Shown here in pieces: positions 47,346 through 56,999 of a stretch of DNA of 64,000 nucleotides. The stretch's first letter is position 1. Each line of letters begins with the position of its first letter. Position numbers and translations under genes: made by a program. Under the pieces are notes generated by a model. It saw only the letters and a list, made by a program, of their open reading frames with translations, was not told the origin of the DNA and made no database searches. This stretch comes from Dreissena polymorpha (taxonomy: Eukaryota; Mollusca; Bivalvia; Myida; Dreissenidae): contig NC_068358.1 in assembly GCF_020536995.1 (NCBI RefSeq), positions 34,825,424 to 34,889,423 on the forward strand, read 5' to 3'.

Positions 47346-50001
47346 ATGATTTCGACCCTAAGACTGTCTGTATAGATAACTTTTATATAACTATTATTAA
47401 TCAATAAGAATTATTTAACCAAAACTAGATTTACTACTGGAGAGTGATATTACCAGATTGTATGAAACTGAAAAAGTACGCAATTTAATTTGTGATTTGT
47501 AAATATTAAACAATGTCATATGGTAATTCTCGTTATAAATACTCTATGCTTATAATATTCGTTAGCATCAGATGCTGTCCATGCGCAATAGATGATGATA
47601 TAAGGTATTGTCAATATTTCAGGAAGTTGTGATTGAAATTAAGACTGGTTAAATAATTTCCAGAATTATCCGAAGTTATGCTCCCAAAGATCTTCCTTAG
47701 TTAATGGGCTTATGAAGTCGAATTTATGTGTAATGCCTGCGTCACTAAATAAAACTGCCTCAACTATACAATATTTTTATGTTAAATTATTTTTTCTGCA
47801 ACCAGTCGTACACTATAACAGGGTACAGCATTACGTGACTTTTTGAAGTTCAACCTTTTAACATTTACTAATTTAAACGACGGTAAGTGGTGCCTTATTT
47901 CAAATAACTTTTGTAATCAAGTTTTCGTAAGAATTTCAACTAGTGCTTTAAAAACAGATTTTTATGTTCTTATGGCAATGTGAAATACATCAGAATTACG
48001 TTATTTAATAAGCATGTGTTCTTGTTAAAAAAATCCATTTTTACTGCATTCAAGTGACACGCAACGCGAAATTTTGTCACCGATTTCAGACGTATTCAAG
48101 GATTTATTCTTATATCTTAAGATTTCGGCACAAACTGCAAGAAAACCTTTCTTTTATGCACTATAGATTTGTGTAAATGTATTTCAATAACTTGAGATAT
48201 TTGCATAAATAAAGTTCTTAACGGCGTGATTGCATTCTGTCAAGCCCGTGTGTAATCCCCTGTAAACCCCATTGATAATGCACCCTGAATAAACGACATT
48301 TGTAATTTGTTGTATACGTATATCATATGTATTTCGTTAGGCGAAGAAAGTTTTTCCATATGTGTATATTACATACATGATAATTCGCAGAATTGTGTCG
48401 TAATATATGCTTTAAAAATATAGAATCTCTCTTCAAAATACAAATAGTGTCTAATCACGTGTTTAGCTTTAAGCTTGTCTTATATAATCTCCAAATGGAA
48501 CAATCTCTAATTTTATCACGATTCCATTAACTGATTAGTTTACTAGGGCACGTGTACAGTCGAATAATTGTAAGCGTTAATGCTATGATGGTCTCTTATT
48601 TGACGTGAAAATGGTTTAAAATGATAAGCATGCCATTTTACAATGAATGAGTTGTTTAATATATATTATTGTTAATTGGCCGTGTGTTCACTTTTGTTTA
48701 TTTCGTCAGATCAAGAAGGGCTATGACATGAAAATATATAACAGAATGCCACTAGCATAGTATGCCTTTTCAGGCGCGGTGAATATGAATATTGATATAC
48801 GAATTTCGACTTTCATTTTGACAACGCCAGTAAATTTAATTAACATGTCAAAGGCTAAAAAGATTAACTCACTATTATTTATATGATATTATTGACATCA
48901 GTTTTGTTCATATATGCGATACCGTGCATTGTCTTGTTTTTGATTTGACCATTAACCACTTGTCTTGCATCCTGATGAACAAGATCTAAATAAGTTCTTT
49001 GTTAGACTGATGAAGATGCACGTGATTAAAAACATCAAACCAAACTTAATAAAACATGTTGTTTTTTTAAAATGTGTATTTAACAAACGTTACTTTTTTA
49101 CATTTTAATCGACAGTTTCTAAGCTCGACGAATGTGCATAGAGGTGATAACGCATGTAGTTTTATAGGAGAAATAGAACAGTGAAAGATGGACGTAAAGC
49201 GCAGTTGATCGCGTTCTTGTCATTCTTTTTTTAACGCTTCCAAACCGTTTCTTTGATATTGAGACATTTGTAAGATTATGTTCATGTAACAGTTAGGTAA
49301 CAACATCAGAATAAAAATCGCAGTTTATTATATACTGTATATTCTCAGAAATATGCTTTTTATATGTAAATACTGTTTAATAACAGCATCATATCTAACG
49401 TTTTGTATGTTGATGTTGTTATTAAGAAATATCATAGCTAATACTATTTCGTTCTCGTTTGGCTTTATATTTAATTAAGGATTCTGCTATAGCCAGAGTA
49501 TAAATTGGTGGTTTTTTTACTTGCAGCTATTGTTATTCCTTTTTGTATAGTATATTTAACGGCATGTGTGGTTTGCAATATTTGATTTCTATGACTTTCG
49601 CAATACGAATCGCATATATTTATTTCAGTAAACATTTACAAAGACTTAAATTAAAGTCACAATGGTGAAAAATCACATCACTAATCCTTAACGTACGGAT
49701 ATCAATGTAACGGGAAACAACATCCATTATTTAAAAACAATACTAGTACACACAACAGAATAGAAAGCATACGTATTAATAGAACATATACAGCGTATCG
49801 TGCATATTGCAAACGATAAACGCAAGCGTTGAAATAACACATAAATACATGTGACATTACAAACATTAAACTAAATTAAACGCATTTGACAAATATACGA
49901 CTTCACTCTATTGAAATATTGTTAAGTGAATTGATTAAAATAAATCTTGCAAAAGGATATTGTATATAATGTCAATTTGTCAATTTGTCAATTAAGGAAC
50001 A

Positions 50002-50006
<5 letters not shown>
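47346..50006. other. AT-rich spacer
   Basis: No open frame of note. An imperfect inverted repeat lies at about 48968-49022 (TGCATCCTGATGAACAAGA with a partner ending GATGAAGATGCA). Nothing else supported. Confidence 0.4.

Positions 50007-50094
<88 letters not shown>
50007..50094. repeat. (TA)n microsatellite
   Basis: About 40 uninterrupted TA units with one G near the right end (50088). Confidence 0.97.
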
Positions 50095-50486
50095 CACTTA
50101 GCTCTAAGTTCATGAATTGATACATAAATTACCTATACCATCAATACAGTTTTTGTGGTCCAATTCAAGAATTGTAAAAAATTAAACATACTTTATCTTC
50201 TTTTGTAAACGTGAGGTTTAAGTGTATTGCAAGTATGCCATAAATTCGCCACTGTACATGAAACGACTTACATCTATTGCAAAAACGTATTATAAAAATG
50301 TTTATATTCACAGAATCTTGATATTTGTAAGAATCATTTAAATCTGATTCTGTAACAAGTTTTCCAATGCTGGATGTCCATTACTTACAAATGGGTCACA
50401 ACATTATACGAAAAATACAGTTTAAATACAGATCTTACGTTAAAAATGTTAAAAAAATACTGAACGTCTTTAAATACAATCATTTA

Positions 50487-50713
50487 TACACCGGGTAAAG
50501 CTTTTGCAATTAAAACCCATTTACCGACTTTGCGCTGAAGTCGCTCAATATTTTTCGCCTAAGTTAATCTCCATGGCTCTCTACCATAATAAAGAATAGA
50601 GGCGATATCGGTATTACCTAGATGTAACATGATGTTTATATGTATATTGAAAGCTTTCGTAACAATAAACAAAAATGCCATCGCCTTACCCGGTGCTGAG
50701 AAAGTATTCAAAG
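50487..50713 (-). pseudogene. LINE scrap, region after the reverse transcriptase
   Basis: One minus-strand frame reads APGKAMAFLFIVTKAFNIHI, NIMLHLGNTDIASILYYGRE, PWRLT, a stop, then AKNIERLQRKVGKWVLIAK. The pattern (YG.E.W..... IE.LQ......L) is the standard post-RT region of Jockey/I/CR1-type LINEs. Only about 75 codons remain. Confidence 0.6.
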
Positions 50714-51520
50714 ATTATTTAAAATGTTAAAGATTTTAATTGGAGTATTGTTATATACCACACTATCTCAACATAATAATCTTTTTGGAAGATAACAATT
50801 AAAGTCTTTACGACATAGCTCTTTTATTCCACTTGTTGCAGTAAATTGATTTGATAACTGTTACCGTTGTTTTGGTCCCATACACATATCGACATATCAT
50901 TCCACGAATACCGGCGATGAACATTTTTCCGCTTTGAGCCCTTGAAAGTTCCTGGTTTAGCATTTAATAACATTCCCACTTCCCTTCTAAGCACTCTTCT
51001 TGTATTATCTGATGTCGATAGAAAATGTGTCCAGCCTCATGAAAGCCGCTGTAATTTCCTTTCAAGCATTATTTCATTATTAACGGCTTAGTTCTATTTC
51101 GGAGATTTTGCGTTCGAATTGAGAAATGTTTTTCATTCATTTACATTTACGTGTATATTGTTTTTACACTGCAGAAAAATAATCAATATTTGGGATCGTC
51201 GGCATATTACATGGTCTATACCCACGATAAAGCCGCGATACATTTTGATCAATATAAATTAAGTTATTTTATAACATTGCTGGCTCGAATGCACTGATAC
51301 GTTGACTAGCTTGTAAAACTTGCATGTTTATCTGAGGCTATGAGGCGACTGCATATTACAAGGTGTAGATTTCGCTAAGTTTTTGAAGTTTTCCGCCATT
51401 TTTTGCTTCAAACGACGAATTGTTCTTCTCATACAAAGGCATGATTCTAAATAAAGTTTTTTCGAATGCCGGTTTGCACATAATACATTTTACATTGCAT
51501 TATACGGTTGTATCTGTCTT
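50714..51520. other. 3' flank of the GPCR gene
   Basis: Contains the GPCR's 3' UTR on the minus strand, but no consensus AATAAA on that strand could be pointed to with confidence. Otherwise AT-rich without features. Confidence 0.4.
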
Positions 51521-52744
51521 TTAAACAAATGTCTCCTCACTAGCAACGCTATCTTGAAGCTTCGTGGTCCTTTGTTTGCCACGGATGCGTTTTATATTGC
51601 CCTTCAGAGTCTGGTCGCGAAGCCATATAAGGGGCACCACCCCTGCACTGGCTGCGGCCAAGAGTGTCACAACCTGAGTAAGCTCCGGCGACAGAGAGCA
51701 ATAACGCGACTCACACAGGGTGTAAACAAGGCTTACACACTGGAAAGGAAACCACATGGTGGCGTAAACAATATTTACCGAACACACAGTTACAATATCT
51801 ACAGGTTTGTTACCGGCCGTTGCACGTTTCGAGCCCGCATCAGCATGACTCGTACTTAGGTGAGAATTGTCGGTGTTTGGGTCATGCTCAGGGTTTGTTT
51901 TTGTTGTAGAAGTAGCCTCGGCGATATCTATTAGATTGTTATCACACGTGTTTCTATTGGTGTTTGTTGTACAGTTAGTTACGTCTCTTCGTTGAAGTTT
52001 TGACAATATCAGTTTGAATGTCAGAATCACGATAACTATTAGCGGAATAAAATAGGTCAGTACTGTGCACAAAATTCCACTCTCTTCTGACATCAAAATA
52101 TAGCATCCGTATTCAACTTGCCCATGTGGCATGAGTCCAGATGTCCAAACTGGGATTACTGTTAAAACTGCTACTATCCAGGGTGTCAAAACGATCACCT
52201 TCAAAAGTGACTTTTGGAACAGCCACGCATGCAGTACAGGGTGAGTTATATCCAACAGTCTATCAAAAGTTATGTTGATTATAATAATTGTTGAAACAAA
52301 CGGTAGTACAATGTCAGAGACTATGAACATTCTACATATAATTTTTCCTAGTTCCCAAACATGTAAGATCTGATAAACCGTAAGCGGAAGTATGAAAATA
52401 CCAGTGAGAATGTTTGAAACGCAAAAGTTGATTATTTGAACATAAATGGCATCCTGTTTTGTCGGCGAGCCCATCGAACATAGGACTATTATAAATGCAT
52501 TTATAGCACATGTCCAGATTGCAAGAACGCCGGAGAACGTTGCTGAATGTCGGTCAAGATTACTCAAAAAGGATTCATGTATTTCTTGGCTGTATAATCC
52601 AGTATTGTAAATGTCCGAAAAACGGCCACCCTTATCTTCGGTATGTGTTTCCCCTGGATATAGTTCATCAGTATAAATATACGACCCATTCAAAGTAGCG
52701 TTCATGGATAATGTTATACCATGTTCGGTCGTTGCTTCTACCAT
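51521..52744 (-). CDS. rhodopsin-class (class A) G protein-coupled receptor
   Basis: A 407-residue seven-helix receptor of the plasma membrane, coded in one exon. The N-terminus (1-68) has NAT and NGS glycosylation sites (N15, N19) and no signal peptide. TM1 about 69-91, TM2 101-124, TM3 137-160, TM4 182-200 (W189 in LTPWIVAV), TM5 224-247 (P234), a 64-residue third loop rich in Thr/Asn, TM6 315-344 (MWFPF at 330-334), TM7 355-376. C137 and C214 can form the usual TM3-loop 2 disulphide. Loop wording and TM5 suggest the amine/muscarinic-histamine-like part of class A, but no aspartate is seen at the TM3 amine-binding position, so the ligand is unknown. Odd residues: the TM2 sodium-site Asp is Asn (SNIL, N111), DRY is DRL, and NPxxY is VPLIW. 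The frame is clean, with Met at 52744 chosen as the only in-frame start leaving a full N-terminus. Confidence 0.92.
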   Translation of the reverse strand: MVEATTEHGITLSMNATLNGSYIYTDELYPGETHTEDKGGRFSDIYNTGLYSQEIHESFLSNLDRHSATFSGVLAIWTCAINAFIIVLCSMGSPTKQDAIYVQIINFCVSNILTGIFILPLTVYQILHVWELGKIICRMFIVSDIVLPFVSTIIIINITFDRLLDITHPVLHAWLFQKSLLKVIVLTPWIVAVLTVIPVWTSGLMPHGQVEYGCYILMSEESGILCTVLTYFIPLIVIVILTFKLILSKLQRRDVTNCTTNTNRNTCDNNLIDIAEATSTTKTNPEHDPNTDNSHLSTSHADAGSKRATAGNKPVDIVTVCSVNIVYATMWFPFQCVSLVYTLCESRYCSLSPELTQVVTLLAAASAGVVPLIWLRDQTLKGNIKRIRGKQRTTKLQDSVASEETFV

Positions 52745-52778
52745 CGTGTGATTGTCTTTGGGTACGTATCAGTTATAT
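52745..52778 (-). other. 5' UTR segment of the GPCR coding exon, with splice acceptor
   Basis: The minus strand reads AATTTCAG then ATATAACTGATACG and so on to the ATG. The AG at 52779-52780 follows a T-rich stretch and is a fair acceptor 34 bases before the start codon. It matches the GTGAGT donor at 54823-54818, giving an intron of about 2.0 kb. Confidence 0.45.
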
Positions 52779-54823
52779 CTGAAATTTAGCACATTCATAC
52801 ATTAGTATGCTATCATGTATCATGTACTGAATGCCCGGAATGTCAAGTGGTAACTAGATATAATCGGATCCGAAAAACACCGTCAAGTATTATCCTAAAA
52901 TGCGTATATCTTGTTAAGACCACACACGTTTTTACTTCTATATTTAGTGTTGTTTGCCTGAAAGTTAATTAGTTTTAAACGCCCATGCAAGCTAATGCTA
53001 TCGGGTTGATTTGTTTTTCCTACTTGTAAAATGTTGTATCATTTCTAATTGCAATGTTTTAATATTAAATATGTGATTGTCGTAAACAATTAATACTTTA
53101 ACCATCAAAGGGTCAAGTAAAGAAACTGCTATTACATTGTAATTTATTGGTGAAAATAAGTGACAATGAAGACATTCGTGATATGTTATAATGTATTAGA
53201 TATGTACAAAAACATTAATTAATACATGACTCTTGGAGCGTTTAATATTGCATGTTACGGTTTACTGCAATAACATGTTTTATTTGTTTGTATATATAGT
53301 TATTCCATTACAACTGTATAGCCGTAACTCGGATATTATTAGATATTTTTTCTAGTCTTAGACAAGAGGTATGTATACTTATACTTTTTGAAAATCAACG
53401 TTTGCGGAACGTTACAATCGCATCTGTTTTATAAATTAGAACAGGTGGGATTCACATTAATATCAATCCAGTGAAAATAGAAAAAACGTCAAATGAAATA
53501 TGTTGGGATAAGTATGCATGTAATTATTACATAAACACGTTAATTCATTAAACATATCTAAGATATAAGTAATAACAATTTTCCAAATGATTAAACTTTT
53601 AAAATATGCTAGTATCGATTGCAGTATGATAAACAATTATGTTTATTTCTATATGGGAAATACAACGACTGGAATTCAGACTTCGAAATTGTAAATAAAA
53701 CACCTCAGTAATATACAAAATTGTTAAAGTTCATGTCGACACATTTATATATTTAAAAGATGTCTTAAACATAATATATATTTTTAAACCTATACCAGTC
53801 TTGTTCAAATATTTTAAATGCAAAAGCTATCATATAAAACGCCAAACTCGTCCTTTAAAATGTAATTTTCATTTAATTGCAGCTAATATGTACGTATACT
53901 GCTTCATAGAGAAACAAAAATTCAAGCATATCTTTATAATATTAGGATTTAATTTCAATGCACTGGTGACAAATAGCAAAGACAAACTTTCCTATTAAAG
54001 CGTCTAAGATGCTAAGCTAGCAAAAGATGTGGCGTCTCTAAATATAATTGGAAATATATGAGAGGAGAATGAACATGATCAAAGCCTTACAGCGCATGTG
54101 GAAAATGCATGGTTCAAAGAAATTTTTAATGTAGAAGCAATTAATCTGATTAATGCTAGTTTGGTGTCGTTCATGATGCAAACAAAATGTTTTTGAAATA
54201 AATATAGTACCGGGTAAAATACAACAGCAACAAGTAACACTCGTATCTTTAGTTCTTTAAGGAGATTCAAACATATATGCTGATGTTTCAATATTATTTG
54301 TAAACCGCATTGAATCATTTGTGTAGATTGTCCACTAATGATTACTAATTAGTTCATAGTAAATATGAAATGTTTACTTGCAAAATATTGTGCAGTCAAA
54401 TACGGTATAGCAAAGTATATGTACTGCCTAATAATGATAACGAGTTTCTTAATTTATAGCCTTCAGCCGAGCAGTAAACTTTAATTGCATGTTTTATGGT
54501 GCATTAATATCATACAAAATAAGATCGACATAGCCAAATGGGTTCCATTGTTCAAAATATGTTGGTATACGTGTACAATTAAAACAAATGAGAATTTCAT
54601 TATCGTCCTTATTTTCGAAACAGCTATACTTACATTATAAAACTATTCCAATCTGGTATATAAATAAAAAATAAATAAAAAAATAAACACACTATTCGAA
54701 CATATTATTTGATGCTTTCTGTTCGCATTCCTAAAAAATAGAATCCAGTGTAGCATGGATTACCACATTCAAAACACTCACTAACTAAAAGAATAATTGA
54801 ACGAACATCTTAACTTCACTCAC
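52779..54823 (-). other. proposed 5' UTR intron of the GPCR gene
   Basis: AT-rich stretch with no coding content; open frames at 53801-53998 and 54079-54318 have no domains. It is bounded by a consensus donor (GTGAGT, 54823-54818) and an acceptor (TTTCAG, ending 52779). Confidence 0.4.
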
Positions 54824-54910
54824 TTTCTGCTGTTTCATTAACGAGCGCACATAAGCGTTAATGATCTGATCTTCAATCAGATCCACATAGCGGTGCCTCG
54901 GGCATGTGAA
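54824..54910 (-). other. proposed leader exon of the GPCR gene, with short uORFs
   Basis: Inferred non-coding first exon, starting about 30 bases after the TATA box and ending ..CAGCAGAAA|GTGAGT. Joined to 52778 it contains four upstream ATGs, each closed within 3 to 11 codons before the receptor start. It also holds a perfect stem, GATCTGAT-TGAAG-ATCAGATC (54883-54863). Both features could damp translation. Confidence 0.4.
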
Positions 54911-54933
54911 AGGTACTGGCGAAGCGCATGTCG

Positions 54934-54941
54934 TATTTATA
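54934..54941 (-). promoter_or_regulatory. TATA box of the proposed GPCR promoter
   Basis: TATAAATA on the minus strand, in a locally GC-rich island (GCGGTAACAACGCGCTTG before it, CATGCGCTTCGCC after it) within AT-rich DNA, about 110 bases before the GTGAGT donor. Position and setting fit a core promoter. Confidence 0.45.
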
Positions 54942-56152
54942 CAAGCGCGTTGTTACCGCCTCCAATAATGTATTGACTTTTGTTATCTGCTTGGACTTCA
55001 AATAAATACTTTTCCGTCAATCGAGTGTATGTGATATAAGGGTTTTTCGAACGTTATAGTTAATAGATGATATTTGCTTTGTCGTTCATATATAATTAAA
55101 TTAATTAAGACACCATTTAATTGCTAGTAATTCATAATTATATTTCTTGAGTGATATTCATTTCACTTAAATGGCATTTTATTTGCAATTGTCATCCAAA
55201 ATACCAAAAGTTTAAATGCCATTACATCAAGTTAAAAGCTTCAAATACAAGCCTGAATTATATAGAACATGGTAGAATAGTAAACACAAATTTTGTATGA
55301 TTCAAACGGTGTGAGACTGTTTTATTAATGCAAAGATCTTTTATGTGCTATATTTTCCAAACTTATATTACGAGGCATTCTGTTCAGACACGAAGACGGT
55401 AATTCGAAACTTGTTTTCGTTGTAACTTTTTTTATTATTGTGTACCCCCGTTAAACCTAGGCATAAAGCGAGTGTAACCTACACGTAAATAGACGGTCTA
55501 TGAAATATTTAAGGAATAAGACCAAAAAAAAAGGCACTCTCTTGGACCACAAAGTCCATACAAATTTGAAATAGAATTATTTGTAAAATGTGTAACAATA
55601 CACGAGTCTCGCATACAAACATGCATTCGAGGCAGCACTGAGCATATCCTCACTAGGAATAGAACCTACTCTAAAATAGTTTATAAAAGAAGATACAATG
55701 CCGAAACTATACAAGCTGGCATTTTGAAGACATACACATGTATATGAACGAATACTTGATTTTGTATGGAATTGAAATGGCAAAATCTCTCAATTTAACC
55801 ATAATCGATGATACGATTGAACAATACCAATGACCAAATGTAATGACTGTTGTATAATGAAACACGTTCATTTATATATTTTACCGGTTTATTATTCCAA
55901 CAAAAACGAAATACAATTTTGAAAGTACAATACTATGATTACTTTCAATATTAAAACTTTTTGTTCTTTTTTAATAGTCACTGCTCTTTAATCTTACACA
56001 TGTTGCCAATTACCTGTATTACACAATATTACTCGGAAAAAAATCGCAGGCATGTGTTTTATAAATGTTGAAATGCAAACACGAATGAAATATATTCTCA
56101 GATCAGATGTTAATAACGCTCATGTTGATTGATTGGAATGAAAACATAAACA
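54942..56152. other. AT-rich spacer
   Basis: No gene. The minus-strand open frame 55783-55577 has no recognisable domain. Distal promoter elements of the GPCR gene would lie here, but none is evident. Confidence 0.4.
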
Positions 56153-56156
56153 TTAA

Positions 56157-56653
56157 AGGGATCTTTTAACGTTTTGGTAAATTGACTAAATTGAATAAAG
56201 TTGTTTCAGACTCGCAAATTTTCGTTTTAGTTATGCTATTTGTGAGGAAACGGTGTTACTGAACATTTACCATGGTCTAATATACCAATTATATGCATCT
56301 TTTTACGATTTAAAAACCTAAAAATTATAAAGCATTGCAACGCGAAACGATTGAATAATTTGGAGAGTTCTGTTGTTGTCGTTTTATTTTGTGAAACAAC
56401 GAAGATTGCTTATATAACGTATAAAATACGTCCGCCATGCATACTTGGTAGAATAGCCGAGGGGGCTAATGCGTTTTTACTCCAGGACTCCGAGGGTCAC
56501 TGGTTCGAGCTCTGCGGCGGGCTACGTTTTTTCCCTTTTTTAAATTTTATTCTTGATTTTTTACTGGAGATTTAAGATCCAATGTTACATTTATCAATAT
56601 AAAGCATTTAATGACTAACTTCAAAACATGCCAAAATCTGTGAAAAGGCCCCT
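56157..56653 (+). mobile_element. TTAA-flanked inverted-repeat element with internal tRNA-like gene (copy 2)
   Basis: A 497-bp relative of 15550-16058, similar along its whole length. TTAA flanks it at 56153-56156 and 56654-56657. The left end is AGGGATCTTTTAACGTTTTGG, and the right end reads CAAAATCTGTGAAAAGGCCCCT. The internal tRNA-like unit (separate entry) differs more between the copies than the flanks do. Same orientation as copy 1. Confidence 0.75.
56446..56520 (+). other. tRNA-like unit inside the second TTAA element
   Basis: Box A-like TAGCCGAGGGGGC (56454) with one or two departures from consensus and box B GGTTCGAGCTC (56501-56511). Wording of the A region (AGCCGAGGGGGCTAATGCG) resembles class II tRNAs (Leu/Ser). 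Followed by T-runs. Not a functional tRNA. Confidence 0.5.
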
Positions 56654-56657
56654 TTAA

Positions 56658-56995
56658 ACTACTTGTTTGCTTATAATTGAGTCATAAACGCAAATATCTA
56701 GTGAAATAAAGTAATTACCTCTTTGAGTGTTTTGTAATTGAGTTTCCACAGTTCCACACAATATTTAATTACACCGATTATGTACTTTCTTTCGGGCGAG
56801 TTTATTAAGAAAGGATCTATCGATACGCTCATTAATAAAAGCTTCGTTCATCTTAGAAATATCAAATGAACGTTTCTTATTCCTAGTGTTTATTTATACT
56901 GACAGTGTAACGTTTCTTTCTTCCTTTTTTTATTTAGTTTTATTCAATAAAAGACAAACAATCTATACATGTGTATTATCATAAGACAAAAAGAT
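56658..56995. other. spacer between the TTAA element and the Tx1-like LINE
   Basis: A short minus-strand frame (56885-56765: KKRSFDISKMNEAFINERID..) is open for about 40 codons, but no family is recognised. An A-rich stretch on the minus strand near 56920-56935 could be the LINE tail. Confidence 0.3.
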
Positions 56996-56999
56996 GTGG

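Noticed and set aside
51554-52698. Plus-strand open frames opposite the GPCR
   Set aside because: Shadows of the 407-codon receptor frame.
56720-56885. Possible short exon (KKRSFDISKMNEAF..) on the minus strand
   Set aside because: Open for only about 40 codons, no recognised family, and the donor-like GTAATT is out of step with its stop codon.
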